Below, piece by piece: positions 25,623 to 35,450 of a DNA stretch of 64,000 nt. The first letter of the stretch is position 1. The number at the start of each line of letters is the position of its first letter. The DNA is from Candidatus Peribacteria bacterium (GTDB taxonomy: Bacteria; Patescibacteriota; Gracilibacteria; Peribacterales; Peribacteraceae), in NCBI GenBank assembly GCA_009691405.1, contig SICN01000001.1, positions 1-64,000 on the forward strand. Reading direction: 5' to 3'. The position numbers and the translations under genes are program-made. The notes beneath the pieces were generated by a model. The model made no database searches and was not told where the DNA came from. It saw only the letters and a program-made list of their open reading frames with translations.

Positions 25623-26698
25623 CCTGCGTGCAGGGAAGATCGTCGCGCTCGCAGTGCAGCCGCATTGCTCTCGATCGCATCGACCGTCGTCAGAATCGGT
25701 TCGATGTCCATCCCGCGGATCCATGCGAGATTATCCGGTAGTGGATTCATCTTTTTCGTCATGGGCGGGAGAGGTTCTCCGAAGGCGAGTTTTACGTACA
25801 TCAGAGGCATGTTGAGGCCTGCCTCGCTGAAGAATAAGTGCGTGGTGAAGAAGCGTCCGATGTTGATCTCGGTCGGATTCGGCACGCCGTGTTTGTCGTA
25901 GGTCATGTCGACGGAGAAGATGCCGTGCGGACGCTTGTCGATCGCCGCGATGGTTTTGAGTGCGAGTTCGTCGAGTGCGGGATCGCTGACGGTGACACCG
26001 GTGCCCGTGAGTCCTGTGACTCCCGAGGGCGCGCGATTGGCGAATTCCCAGTAGAGCCGTTTACGTCCTTGCGCGACGATCAATTCGCCATTTTGCCAGA
26101 TCGATTGCCACGTTACCGAATCTTTCTCGAGGCATTCCGCCGCGCAGAAAGACCCCCATCCCCCCTGAAAATCGAGCCATGCCTTTGCCTGGCTCCTGCT
26201 CTCCGTGGGGAGCGATCCTTTTCCGAACGCACCCTGTGTCGCACGGATCCAGATGCGGGGACCGAACAGCGAGAACGCTTCGTCGAGATCGGCTTCCGTT
26301 TCAATCATCATCGTGCGAGGAACGGGCAGACCCGCTTTCGCCCAGCATTCGTACGACAGGAACTTGTTCTGGCAGATGCGGACGGTCTCTTTGTCCGGAA
26401 GCAGCACCGCACACGCGAGTTCTTCTCTGTGCTCGGAGAGGAAAGAGATTTCAAAATCCGGTTGTGCGAAGACAAGTTCCGCTCCGGTTTCTCGGATGAT
26501 GCTGTTGAGGATCGGGAGGTAATCGGGATCGCTGGCGAGCGGGATGAGATAGGTTTCATCCGTTTCTGCGCGCTTCAGGTAGTACTTGTCCGCATCGACG
26601 CCGATCAAACGAAACTGCTCGTTTTTCGCCATCCTGAGCGAGCGAACAAAGTTCGTCGCTGGAGCCCCTCCGGCGCCGGTGATGAGAATTGTTCGCAT
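25619..26698 (-). CDS. ATP-grasp protein, carbamoyl-phosphate-synthase-like
   Basis: A 359-aa protein with an N-terminal Rossmann-like domain (ILITGAGGAPATNFVRSL) and an ATP-grasp region: GPRIWIRATQGAFGKGS as the nucleotide-binding part and PNPTEINIGRF as the metal-binding end. ATP-grasp ligases of this kind join an acyl phosphate to an amine and occur in sugar-modification operons. The ATG at 26698 is preferred to a GTG at 26710 that overlaps the preceding stop. Substrates cannot be assigned. Confidence 0.82.
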   Translation of the reverse strand: MRTILITGAGGAPATNFVRSLRMAKNEQFRLIGVDADKYYLKRAETDETYLIPLASDPDYLPILNSIIRETGAELVFAQPDFEISFLSEHREELACAVLLPDKETVRICQNKFLSYECWAKAGLPVPRTMMIETEADLDEAFSLFGPRIWIRATQGAFGKGSLPTESRSQAKAWLDFQGGWGSFCAAECLEKDSVTWQSIWQNGELIVAQGRKRLYWEFANRAPSGVTGLTGTGVTVSDPALDELALKTIAAIDKRPHGIFSVDMTYDKHGVPNPTEINIGRFFTTHLFFSEAGLNMPLMYVKLAFGEPLPPMTKKMNPLPDNLAWIRGMDIEPILTTVDAIESNAAALRARRSSLHAG

Positions 26699-26706
26699 AG
26701 GGATAG

Positions 26707-27711
26707 TCACAATGTAATTGGATGGTTTTTTCCGAGGGATTCATCAGCGGCTTCGAGAATCCGCACCAATCGTAGTCCGTCCTCGCCGGAAACCTTCGAT
26801 TTTTCTTTGCCTGTGATGCATTGTAGAAAGTGTCTCGCTTCGACTGCCAAAGCTTCCGTTGAAAGGAGCGCGGGAATCACAACGTCGCCGCTTCGGTACT
26901 TCGGGAAGAACGGATCGGATTTCATTGTGTCGCTGTCGATGCCTTTGTCGTAGATGCGGATCTTCTCGCTCGGTTCCGTGTCGTCGTAGACGATCATCGC
27001 TTTGCGACCGGCGATGAGTGTCTTCCGGATTTTCACCGGAGAAAGCCAGCTTGTGTGGATGTGTGCGGCAAGCCCCGAGGAGAACTTGAGATGGAGGTGC
27101 GCGTCCTCGACATGCCTTCCGTAGTGAGCACTCCCGGTCGCCATAATTTCGGTGATGTCCTCGAGATTTGCGATCGCAGACAGGATGGCGAGATCATGGA
27201 TTGCAAGATCCCACAGAACGTTCGTGTCTTTCTGGATGAGTCCTAAGTTAATGCGCGTGGAATCGAAGTAGAGAAGATCCCCGAGTTGCTTGTTTTTTAC
27301 GAGCTCCGCAATGCGCGTTACTGATGATGTGTACGCAAAAGTGTGATCCACGAGCAGCTGCAGTTTTTTTTTCTTTGCAAGAGCAACAAGCTTTTTTCCT
27401 TCGGCACTCGTGCTTGTCATCGGTTTTTCGATCAGCACATGTTTCCCCGCTTCGAGTGCGGCTTTCGCAAGAGAAAAATGGCTCGAGGTGGGCGTTGCGA
27501 TCACGATGGCATCGAGTGTTTTGTCCTTCAGGAGATCTTCATAGCGCTGCGTGAAGACGGTACCCGGATACAGTCTCAAGAATTTAGCACAGCGATCTTT
27601 CGAGAGATCGCAACCGTACTTCAGATCGCAATCTTCCAAACTGGAGAAATTTCTGAGCCAGTTTGGTCCCCAGTATCCAAGACCGACGATGGCAACGGAG
27701 AGTTGCTTCAT
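26707..27711 (-). CDS. Gfo/Idh/MocA family sugar oxidoreductase
   Basis: A 334-aa NAD(P)-dependent oxidoreductase: VAIVGLGYWGPNWLRNF, ATPTSSH and the catalytic HVLIEKPMT. It resembles the enzymes that oxidise C3 of nucleotide sugars. It is the first gene of the operon running to the HAD gene. A TGG-extended -10 TATGAT (27718-27723) ends 6 bases before the ATG and lies against the stop of the upstream GT4 gene. Confidence 0.88.
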   Translation of the reverse strand: MKQLSVAIVGLGYWGPNWLRNFSSLEDCDLKYGCDLSKDRCAKFLRLYPGTVFTQRYEDLLKDKTLDAIVIATPTSSHFSLAKAALEAGKHVLIEKPMTSTSAEGKKLVALAKKKKLQLLVDHTFAYTSSVTRIAELVKNKQLGDLLYFDSTRINLGLIQKDTNVLWDLAIHDLAILSAIANLEDITEIMATGSAHYGRHVEDAHLHLKFSSGLAAHIHTSWLSPVKIRKTLIAGRKAMIVYDDTEPSEKIRIYDKGIDSDTMKSDPFFPKYRSGDVVIPALLSTEALAVEARHFLQCITGKEKSKVSGEDGLRLVRILEAADESLGKNHPITL

Positions 27712-27718
27712 GCCGTCA

Positions 27719-28963
27719 TCATACCAGTTCTTCTCCGCGTGCAGGGATTCCCTGAGGTGTACAGATTCGTTCGATGGTGCTCGTGAATATTCGCTTTACT
27801 GCGTCTTCAGAGAAAAGTGAGAATGCCTTCCTGTATGCATTCTCTGCAAGCTCATTACGCTTTGCTGGGTCAAAGAGTTGCTCGAGTCCCGCAACATATT
27901 CTTCCGGCGTTTTGCAGAGCAGTACCTCTTTGCCATTCTCGAACGGATATCCTGCCGTCTTCGTTGTAAGCAGCGGGAGAGAGCGGCAGAGCGGTTCGAA
28001 GACTTTCTGCTGCATGCCCGTCCCCGAGATCCACGGGCAGAGTGCCGCATCCATTGTGAGCAGGAATGCTCCGAGATCCTCGATGTATCCGGTCGTCCGT
28101 ACGTCGGGTCCGAGAAGAGACTCGTATTGTTTCGGGAATTTCTTTCCCGTCAGGTGAAATCGGACTTTACCCGGGAGTTTTTCGCGCACAAGCGGTACGA
28201 TCTTCGTGAGAAGAAATACGAGAGCATCGCGATTGTGACCCATGTTGTAATTCGAACTCAAAAATACCACGTCGAGGATTTCTTTCTTCTCATGATTCTT
28301 TTTCACGAAACATTTGGAGAGTCCGCGAAGCGGCATGACACCCGTTCGTTTCGCGCCGAGACCCGCATAGAATTTCTCTTCGTCAGGAGAGATTGCAAGA
28401 ATCAGATCGCTTTCCTGCGCGGCAATACGTTCGCCCGGATGCTTCGGGAGAGATTTGAGACGGGACAGCAGACTGCCTCCGTGTTCATCGATGCAGTTCT
28501 GGGGTTCATTGAGCGATGACTTGACGATCATCGGGATGCCATAGTTTTTGAGCAGTCTCAGAACAGGCCAGTGCGAAGAGTATTCCATCCAGACGAGATC
28601 AGGCTTGAATCGCTCCACCGTTTCGATCACGACTCGTTCGTATGCCGGATCCGTGTACTCGAGTGCCGCACCGTCGAGGAGCGCGGGGTTTTTGAGAATA
28701 GAGAAGAACTTCATGAACAGAAGCATCCACGGATGCCTTGGATGTTCCACCAGAGTCAGAGGGATGCCTTCTTTTGCGAATGAACTTCGCGCTCCCGTCG
28801 CATCCTGAAAATGATGAATTTTCGCAATCACTGAAATCTCATACCCCAGAGCTTTCATCTGTTGCATTCCGGCAAAACGATCCTGTTGGCAGGCTCCCGT
28901 CACCGGGAACGGAACCCACGGAGTGAGGGTGAGAATCCGGCGCGGTTCCTGCGAAGTGTTCAT
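27719..28963 (-). CDS. GT4-like glycosyltransferase
   Basis: A 414-aa GT-B protein starting near ILTLTPWVPFPVTGACQQDR. The C-terminal part has VVFLSSNYNMGHNRDAL and the donor site ISGTGMQQKVFEPLCRSLPL, the form seen in the sugar transferases that use a GTGxxxKxxE-type motif. It lies 8 bases upstream of the Gfo/Idh gene and 8 after gmd on the same strand. Confidence 0.83.
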   Translation of the reverse strand: MNTSQEPRRILTLTPWVPFPVTGACQQDRFAGMQQMKALGYEISVIAKIHHFQDATGARSSFAKEGIPLTLVEHPRHPWMLLFMKFFSILKNPALLDGAALEYTDPAYERVVIETVERFKPDLVWMEYSSHWPVLRLLKNYGIPMIVKSSLNEPQNCIDEHGGSLLSRLKSLPKHPGERIAAQESDLILAISPDEEKFYAGLGAKRTGVMPLRGLSKCFVKKNHEKKEILDVVFLSSNYNMGHNRDALVFLLTKIVPLVREKLPGKVRFHLTGKKFPKQYESLLGPDVRTTGYIEDLGAFLLTMDAALCPWISGTGMQQKVFEPLCRSLPLLTTKTAGYPFENGKEVLLCKTPEEYVAGLEQLFDPAKRNELAENAYRKAFSLFSEDAVKRIFTSTIERICTPQGIPARGEELV

Positions 28964-28970
28964 TGTCTTC

Positions 28971-30011
28971 TTAGAGTGTGATGCCGAAGAGTGCGCAGTC
29001 GGCTTTCATCATAATGTGTGCAAGTTCTTCGAGCGTCGTCTTCGATTCCCACCCGAGAATCTTCTTCGCTTTTGCAGGATTACCGAGAAGCGTATCCACT
29101 TCCGCGGGACGCTGGTACCGAGGATCAATCGCGACGATCGTTTTCCCTTTCGCATCGACGTAGATTTCATCGTTGCCCTTTCCGGATTTCTCCCAGCGAA
29201 TGCCGGCGTGATTCAAACATCCCTCAAGGAACTCCCGCACCGAGTGCTGCTTGCCGGTGGCGAGCACAAAATCATCAGGAGTCGGCTGCTGCAGCATCCT
29301 CCACATTCCTTCCACGAATTCCGGTGCGTATCCCCAGTCGCGTCGCGCTTCCAGATTCCCAAGATAGAGACACTCCTGTTTGTTGCTCAAAATTTTCGCA
29401 ATGCTCATCGTGATTTTTCTCGTGACGAAATTTTCACCTCTGCGCGGAGATTCATGGTTGAAGAGGATGCCGTTTGTTGCGAACATGCCGTAGCTCTCGC
29501 GGTAGTTCTGCGTCAGGAAGTAGGCATACGCTTTCGCACATGCGTAAGGACTGCGGGGATGGAACGGAGTGGTTTCCGTTTGCGGAGTCTCTTTGACTTT
29601 TCCGTAGAGCTCACTGCTGCTTGCCTGATAAAATTTTGCCGGGATCTTGCTCGATCGCAGTGCTTCTAAGATTCTGGTCGCGCTGAGGCCCGTGATGTCG
29701 CCCGTGCTTTCGGGAATCTCGAAGCTGACGCCGACGTGGCTCTGGGCACCGAGGTGATAGACCTCGTCGGGAACCGTTTCGAGGATGACTCGCAGCAGTG
29801 AACTGCTATCGGAGAGATCACCGTAGTGCAGGAAGAGGGGGTATTTCGACGAGTGGCGATCATGGAACAGGTGTTCGATGCGTCCGCGGTTAAAGGTGGA
29901 AGCTCTCCGCACAAGACCGTGCACTTCGTACCCTTTCGAGAGAAGCAATTCCGCGAGGTAGGAACCGTCTTGCCCCGTGATGCCGGTGATGAGTGCCTTC
30001 TTTGTGCTCAT
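28971..30011 (-). CDS. gmd: GDP-mannose 4,6-dehydratase
   Basis: It makes GDP-4-keto-6-deoxymannose, the precursor of GDP-fucose. Markers are [50 protein letters not shown] and [15 protein letters not shown], all typical of Gmd. The start at 30011 ([10 protein letters not shown]) is set by homology. It is divergent from the GDP-fucose synthase gene, with promoters in the 54-base gap. Confidence 0.94.
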   Translation of the reverse strand: MSTKKALITGITGQDGSYLAELLLSKGYEVHGLVRRASTFNRGRIEHLFHDRHSSKYPLFLHYGDLSDSSSLLRVILETVPDEVYHLGAQSHVGVSFEIPESTGDITGLSATRILEALRSSKIPAKFYQASSSELYGKVKETPQTETTPFHPRSPYACAKAYAYFLTQNYRESYGMFATNGILFNHESPRRGENFVTRKITMSIAKILSNKQECLYLGNLEARRDWGYAPEFVEGMWRMLQQPTPDDFVLATGKQHSVREFLEGCLNHAGIRWEKSGKGNDEIYVDAKGKTIVAIDPRYQRPAEVDTLLGNPAKAKKILGWESKTTLEELAHIMMKADCALFGITL

Positions 30012-30065
30012 GGGTCTTGTACAGTGTAGCGGATGTACATTCAGGAGTCGTGGTACCATTGCACT

Positions 30066-31013
30066 ATGCCTGATCTACACGGGAAAAGGATCGTTGTGAC
30101 CGGCGGAAGGGGGTTTCTCGGTCGAGCGATTTGCGATGAACTGAGAGTAGCCGGCGTACAAGATATTGTCGTGACGGAATCCAGGAAGCACGATCTTCGT
30201 GAGAAAAAGATCTGCATGGAGGTGCTAGACGGCGCAGATATCGTCATTCACTGTGCCGCGCACGTCGGCGGCATCGGACTGAATGCAGAGCGTCCTGCCG
30301 AGATGTTTTATGACAATGCGATCATGGGCATTCACTTGATTCACGCTGCAAAAGAACAAGGACTGTCGAAAGTCGTTCTTATCGGCACTGCCTGCGTGTA
30401 CCCCAAACTTTGTCCTATTCCGCTTCGGGAAGAGAAGCTCTGGGACGGGTATCCGAATGAGGAAACAGGGTACTACGGGCTCGCAAAGAAGATGCTTTTT
30501 GTGCAGGCGGACGCGTATCGAAAGCAGTATGGTCTTTCGAGTATTGTGCTGATCCCCACCAATCTCTACGGTCCTTTCGATACGTTCGATCCCGTGTACG
30601 GTCATGTGATTCCTTCACTGATCTTTCGCATGGTGGAAGCGAAGGAGAAGAAACAACCGACATTCACGGTATGGGGAACAGGGAAAGCCACGCGGGAATT
30701 TCTTTTTGTACGCGATGCGGCACGGGCAATCGTTCTCGCGACGGCAACGGAGGAGGAGTGCGGTCCTCTGAATCTCGGGACCGGAGAAGAAACGCCGATC
30801 AGAGAACTTGTGAGTCTGCTTCAGAGGATTGTCGGATACGAGGGGACAATCCTCTGGGATGCCGCGAAACCCGACGGACAGCCGAGACGATGTATGGATG
30901 TCTCGCGAGCGAAGAAGATTCTCGGCTTTACCGCAAATATAGGTCTTGAGGACGGGCTTCGAGAAACGGTCTCATGGTTTTTGGAGCAGCGGAGAAAAGA
31001 GAGAGTAGTGTAA
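30066..31013 (+). CDS. fcl: GDP-L-fucose synthase
   Basis: A 315-aa epimerase-reductase that completes GDP-fucose. It has [35 protein letters not shown] and YYGLAKKML, the family signatures. The start at 30066 has a TGG-extended TACCAT box 6 bases upstream. It is divergent from gmd, so both steps are together. Confidence 0.92.
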   Translation: MPDLHGKRIVVTGGRGFLGRAICDELRVAGVQDIVVTESRKHDLREKKICMEVLDGADIVIHCAAHVGGIGLNAERPAEMFYDNAIMGIHLIHAAKEQGLSKVVLIGTACVYPKLCPIPLREEKLWDGYPNEETGYYGLAKKMLFVQADAYRKQYGLSSIVLIPTNLYGPFDTFDPVYGHVIPSLIFRMVEAKEKKQPTFTVWGTGKATREFLFVRDAARAIVLATATEEECGPLNLGTGEETPIRELVSLLQRIVGYEGTILWDAAKPDGQPRRCMDVSRAKKILGFTANIGLEDGLRETVSWFLEQRRKERVV

Positions 31014-31035
31014 GATTCTTTCGCATCATTTTTCC

Positions 31036-32481
31036 ATGATTTCTATGACTGAAGAAAAGACGTGGGATTGGGGAAAGATTCTCTTCCGACTTGCCGCTTT
31101 GATGTATGCGATTGCGCTGGTTGCGTATTTTTTTCATGCACTCGACATCAATCCGCAATTTGATACGCAGGGCATTCGTTATTCACTCGAGTTGCTCTCC
31201 GCTAAAGACCAAGGTCAGTTGTGGGACTGGCTCACACAGATTCCTCCGCGGAAATATCCATTGCTCTATATTCTGCCCTTCTCATTGCTCGAGAGTTTTT
31301 TTTGGGTGTCGAATGAGGGGATGGACATGATTCATGTCCACGCGATTACGCGCTTGGTCACCGTTTTGTATGCCTTGGGGACTTTTTGGGTACTGGGTCG
31401 CATCACGCGTCGACTCTTCGGGGATCATCGAGCGGCAACCTTGCTCCTCATGACCAGCACGAACTTTTTTCTCTTCTCGACGGCTGTCCGTCCTCACATG
31501 GCAGCCGCCTTTTGGATGCTTATGACATTCTCTTTCTCCTTTGATCTGCGGCACGATTCCTCACTGAAGATGAAGTGTCTGGCGTTCGGATCTGCAGCAT
31601 GTTCTTTTGCGGTTCTGCAGAGCGGACTTTTTGCATTCTTCTTCCCCGTATTTGCAATACTCTTCTATGATCGTCACGTTCAACCCTTCTTGAAGGCAGC
31701 CGGTTGGAGCATTGGAGCAGGTGCTCTCGGGCTCATCGTCGGCTATCCGTTCGTGCTCACCATGTTGTCGGGGGCTACGGGTGCGACGACGCTGGCTGCC
31801 GGCATGAATCATGATGTTGGTATTTTCATGCTTCCCGAGCTTTTGCCTCTCAAATTCTGGCAACTGTTCGCGTGTGACAGCATTCTTCTTCTTGCCGCCG
31901 CATACGGCGTATGGAAAACATGGCAGAAGAAAGAGAAGACCATGCCGATCTTGATCACGCTCTTTCTGTTTGTTCTGGTTTTTGGCATGCAGCCCATCAC
32001 TTCGCCCAGATTTTTTATTCCCGTACTTCCGTTTTTTGCCATTCTTGGCGCTCCGGCGCTCATCGGTCGACGAAGATTGCACATGGCAATCGCGTGTCTG
32101 TGCATTCTGATGTTTGCGAAATTGGCTTTGTTGGCAGCACAGCCGAATACATATCAGCGAGCCAGTGCGTTCGTGAACGCTCAGGACGGGTTTCTTCTCA
32201 CGCGCATACCGACGTATTTTCTGAATGTTCCCGATGAAAAATACGCGAAGACCGATCAGGATGCCAAGCGCCTCTTCTTTTTGCTGAAAGAAAACGAGCA
32301 CATTCCGGACGTAGAAGCATTACCACTGTGCGCATCATTCATTGCAACTGATTTGCCTACTGAAAATCTCATCTCCAATTACATGTTCCTATGGCAGGAG
32401 GTAGAGTGGCCACTGCTGTACTTGGCAGGAACCAAATCACTCGGGATCAATCTTCGGATGTACTGTACTCCGCCGCTCTAA
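31036..32481 (+). CDS. Polytopic membrane protein, GT-C type glycosyltransferase-like
   Basis: A 481-aa protein with about ten hydrophobic helices. The first external loop holds ALDINPQFDTQGIRYS, with acidic residues where GT-C enzymes keep their catalytic Asp, and RPHMAAAFWML follows. The overall plan matches ArnT/PMT-like proteins. No close family is recognised. An ATG at 31045 is an alternative start. It follows the fucose synthase gene on the same strand. Confidence 0.65.
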   Translation: MISMTEEKTWDWGKILFRLAALMYAIALVAYFFHALDINPQFDTQGIRYSLELLSAKDQGQLWDWLTQIPPRKYPLLYILPFSLLESFFWVSNEGMDMIHVHAITRLVTVLYALGTFWVLGRITRRLFGDHRAATLLLMTSTNFFLFSTAVRPHMAAAFWMLMTFSFSFDLRHDSSLKMKCLAFGSAACSFAVLQSGLFAFFFPVFAILFYDRHVQPFLKAAGWSIGAGALGLIVGYPFVLTMLSGATGATTLAAGMNHDVGIFMLPELLPLKFWQLFACDSILLLAAAYGVWKTWQKKEKTMPILITLFLFVLVFGMQPITSPRFFIPVLPFFAILGAPALIGRRRLHMAIACLCILMFAKLALLAAQPNTYQRASAFVNAQDGFLLTRIPTYFLNVPDEKYAKTDQDAKRLFFLLKENEHIPDVEALPLCASFIATDLPTENLISNYMFLWQEVEWPLLYLAGTKSLGINLRMYCTPPL

Positions 32482-32503
32482 ACATTTTTCTCCGGATTCA
32501 CGT

Positions 32504-33673
32504 ATGCGCATCGCCTACTGCACCAACGTCCGTCTTCCGAGTGAACGGGCGCACGGCCACCAGATCGCCAAGGTCACGCAGGCGCTTCGGGAGCTCGGCC
32601 ACGAGGTCGAGATCTTCGCTCCGTACAGGAAGAATGCCATCGATGAGAGTTTCGCGTCGTACTACGGGCTGACGGACAACGTGCATTTGCATCATCTCGG
32701 GACGATCGACGGCATCGCTGCATGGTGGGCACCCGGTGTTCTGGGGCTCAAACTCACGACATTCCTCTTCGGTCGTATTCTTCAGAAGATTCTTTTGAAG
32801 CGTGCGAAAGAGTTTGACGTGATCTATACGCGTACTCCGGAACTTCTGTCGGTACTCTCGAGGATCGGCGTACCGTTGATTGTGGAGCTCCATCGCATCC
32901 CACGCCTCGGACGATGGAGATTTCTCTCGCTCATTCGCTCCTGCTCACTCATCGTCACGCTCACGAGCCCGATGCGTCAAGCGCTCATCGATCTGGGAGT
33001 TTCCGATATTCCGGTGGTAGCCGAAGGCGATGCCGTCGATCTTCACGATTTCGAAGCAGTGCCCGATTCGAAAGCAACGAGAGATTCTCTTCGAGTGCCG
33101 TCTGGCATGCCGCTCATCGTCTACGCCGGACAATTGGAATCGATGGGACTCTCGAAAGGCATCCCCGAGCTTCTCGATGCACTCGAGATCCTCAGCAAGC
33201 GCGGGCTTGAGTATCGGGCGGTCATCGCCGGAGGCCCAGAAAACATTGCCGAGCACTTCAGAGAGACGCTCCCTAGGCTCCTGCGGACGTGTGTTACCTT
33301 CACGGGTCATATCCCGCACCTTAAAATCCCCACACTCCTCACGGCTGCCGATGTTCTCGTCTATCCGGCACCGAAGTCGGATCATCCTTTCTATCGCCGT
33401 GATACGTCGCCCCTCAAACTGTTTGAGTACATGGCTGCCGGTCGACCGACCGTCACGGCGGATCTTCCGCCCATTCACGATGCGCTCGATGAAACCATGA
33501 CGCGTTTCTTTCCGGCAGGAGACAGTGAGGCGCTTGCGGAGAGCATTCGACTCACACTGGAGGAGCCGCAAGAGAGCGCGAAGAGAGCAAGGCTTGCAAG
33601 GATTCATGTTGAACATTTCACATGGGAAAAACGCATGATTCGCATCTTGCAGGCTGCTAGAATCGCATCATGA
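32504..33673 (+). CDS. GT4 family glycosyltransferase
   Basis: A 389-aa GT-B enzyme beginning MRIAYCTNVRLPSERAHGHQ. It has VVAEGDAVD, IVYAGQLESMG and a donor site YRRDTSPLKLFEYMAAGRPTV. Its stop overlaps the wecB start (ATGA). The interdomain linker carries no repeat, unlike three other GT4 genes here. Confidence 0.88.
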   Translation: MRIAYCTNVRLPSERAHGHQIAKVTQALRELGHEVEIFAPYRKNAIDESFASYYGLTDNVHLHHLGTIDGIAAWWAPGVLGLKLTTFLFGRILQKILLKRAKEFDVIYTRTPELLSVLSRIGVPLIVELHRIPRLGRWRFLSLIRSCSLIVTLTSPMRQALIDLGVSDIPVVAEGDAVDLHDFEAVPDSKATRDSLRVPSGMPLIVYAGQLESMGLSKGIPELLDALEILSKRGLEYRAVIAGGPENIAEHFRETLPRLLRTCVTFTGHIPHLKIPTLLTAADVLVYPAPKSDHPFYRRDTSPLKLFEYMAAGRPTVTADLPPIHDALDETMTRFFPAGDSEALAESIRLTLEEPQESAKRARLARIHVEHFTWEKRMIRILQAARIAS

Positions 33674-34746
33674 TCACTGTTCTCAGCAGCGCCTCCGCAC
33701 GTCCGAACTTTGTGAAGCTGGCTGCCGTGCACCATGCGCTTTCGAAGCACAAAGACATTCGGCACATCATCGTGCATACGGGACAACACTACGATCCGCT
33801 CCTCTCGGATATTTTCTTCACGCAGCTCGGGATTCCCGAACCGGATAGCAATCTTGGCGTGAGGGGCGGGGATAGGGAAGAGGTGATCGATTCAACGATG
33901 ATCGCGATGGAACTTGCACTGGAGAAGTACAAACCGGATATTGTGCTTGTCTATGGTGACGTCAACGGTGCCGTCGGTGCGGCGCGCGCTGCGAAGAACG
34001 CGGGCATACGACTTGGGCACGTCGAAGCAGGTCTTCGGTCGTTCGACGTTTTAATGCCTGAAGAATTAAATCGCATCGAAATCGATCAGCTTGCGGATGA
34101 GCTGTTCGTGACCGAACAATCGGGAATCGACAATCTCGGGGTCGAAGGCATGAAAGGCAATGTGCACTTCGTTGGCAATACGATGATCGATACGTTGATC
34201 CGTATGATGCCGCAGATTGATGCAGTGACGCTCGCACCCGAGTTACCGGAACGTTTCGCAATCGTCACGTTGCATCGGCCCAGTAATGTCGACGATCGTG
34301 ACGTGTTGATTGCAAATTTCGAATTTTTGAAAGACATCGCAAAATATATTCCTGTGTTGCTTCCCGCGCACCCGCGTCTTGCTGCTGCTCTTCAGAAAGC
34401 CGGCATCGATCCGAAGAAGCTTGTATCACTTGGCATCTTCATTACGGAATCGTTCGGCTATCTGCAGTTTCTGCATCTTCTCAAACATGCAGCGTTCGTT
34501 CTCACCGATTCCGGTGGCATTCAGGAAGAAGCTGTGCTCCTGAGGAAGCGCTGCTTCACCATGCGCAGGAATACCGAGCGTCCGAGTACGATCGACAGTG
34601 GTAGCAATGTTCTGATTGATCCGAATGTTTCGTCAGATCGGACGAAAGTTCTGGAGTTTGCAAACAATCCCGTCACTCTCGTTATCAAAATCCCAGAGAA
34701 ATGGGACGGAAAGGCAGGGGAGAGGATTGCGAAAATCCTCTCCTAG
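33670..34746 (+). CDS. wecB: UDP-N-acetylglucosamine 2-epimerase (non-hydrolysing)
   Basis: It interconverts UDP-GlcNAc and UDP-ManNAc. The 358-aa sequence has HTGQHYDPLLSD, VYGDVNG, GHVEAGLRSFD, MPEELNRIEID and LTDSGGIQEEAVLL, all canonical. A TGC-extended TAGAAT box (33658-33663) ends 6 bases before the ATG although the gene overlaps the previous stop, so it may have its own promoter. Confidence 0.93.
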   Translation: MITVLSSASARPNFVKLAAVHHALSKHKDIRHIIVHTGQHYDPLLSDIFFTQLGIPEPDSNLGVRGGDREEVIDSTMIAMELALEKYKPDIVLVYGDVNGAVGAARAAKNAGIRLGHVEAGLRSFDVLMPEELNRIEIDQLADELFVTEQSGIDNLGVEGMKGNVHFVGNTMIDTLIRMMPQIDAVTLAPELPERFAIVTLHRPSNVDDRDVLIANFEFLKDIAKYIPVLLPAHPRLAAALQKAGIDPKKLVSLGIFITESFGYLQFLHLLKHAAFVLTDSGGIQEEAVLLRKRCFTMRRNTERPSTIDSGSNVLIDPNVSSDRTKVLEFANNPVTLVIKIPEKWDGKAGERIAKILS

Positions 34747-34820
34747 ACAACGTTGCTCGTACGATCTTATACATCTTCTATGATTCAAAACTTTTTTGAT
34801 GACAGATAGATGCTTCCATT

Positions 34821-35363
34821 TCAGCGTCTTTTCTCAAGCTCCTCCTTAATCCGCAAATCCACTGCTTTTTGCTCCGAAGTCTTCATTTCCAATATCTGAT
34901 TGAGGGCTGACTCTGCTTCTGTGATGGCAGACTCTGCCTCATTGAGATTAGGCTTTGCTTCTTTCGTAAGAGCTTCTGCTTTTGCAATATTTTCAGCTGC
35001 CGACTTGAGTAGGGGAGAGGTGACGAGAAGTCTTTGATCAAGCTTATCTATGTTGCTCTTAAACAAATCGTATTTTTCTGGCCTAGCACCGTCTGCCCCG
35101 ATCTGCCAAATCATCCTCTCTTTCATTACTTCTGCCTCTTCTAACTGCATCCTATATTCCAAATTTTTTGCCGAATCTAGCATTACTAATAGCTGATCAA
35201 GTGTTTTGAGTTTCGGACCTTCATTTATTCCAGATCCCGCTACTTGGGATGGTCCACTGTTGCCTTCTTGATTGCAACCTATGGCAGCGAGCGCAAGCAT
35301 CCCGGTTGTAACTAATGTACGGAAAACCCCAGATCTATTTGGTTCGTTTACTGAGACGTGCAA
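34821..35363 (-). CDS. Predicted lipoprotein of unknown function
   Basis: A protein of about 180 residues. A signal segment LVTTGMLALAAIGC ends in a lipobox, predicting lipidation of the cysteine near residue 30. The remainder is charged, mostly helical and partly coiled-coil-like, rich in Glu, Lys and Ala. No domain is recognised. The start is uncertain: only TTG at 35363 gives a complete signal peptide, and no ribosome site is clear. Base composition is richer in A+T than its neighbours, which may mean recent gain. A consensus promoter lies 60 bases upstream. Confidence 0.6.
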   Translation of the reverse strand: MHVSVNEPNRSGVFRTLVTTGMLALAAIGCNQEGNSGPSQVAGSGINEGPKLKTLDQLLVMLDSAKNLEYRMQLEEAEVMKERMIWQIGADGARPEKYDLFKSNIDKLDQRLLVTSPLLKSAAENIAKAEALTKEAKPNLNEAESAITEAESALNQILEMKTSEQKAVDLRIKEELEKRR

Positions 35364-35422
35364 TTGGCGAGGGACTTCAGAATCTTGCGGAGGAAATGAT
35401 GTGGGAGATTACATATACACCT

Positions 35423-35450
35423 ATTATATATTAATAAAAGTATTTGTCAA
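35423..35450 (-). promoter_or_regulatory. Consensus promoter of the lipoprotein gene
   Basis: TTGACA (35445-35450), 16 bases, TATAAT (35423-35428): both boxes perfect. They lie in the last codons and on the stop codon of the upstream epimerase gene. Unlike most genes here, a leader of about 50 bases separates the start site from the coding sequence. Confidence 0.75.
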
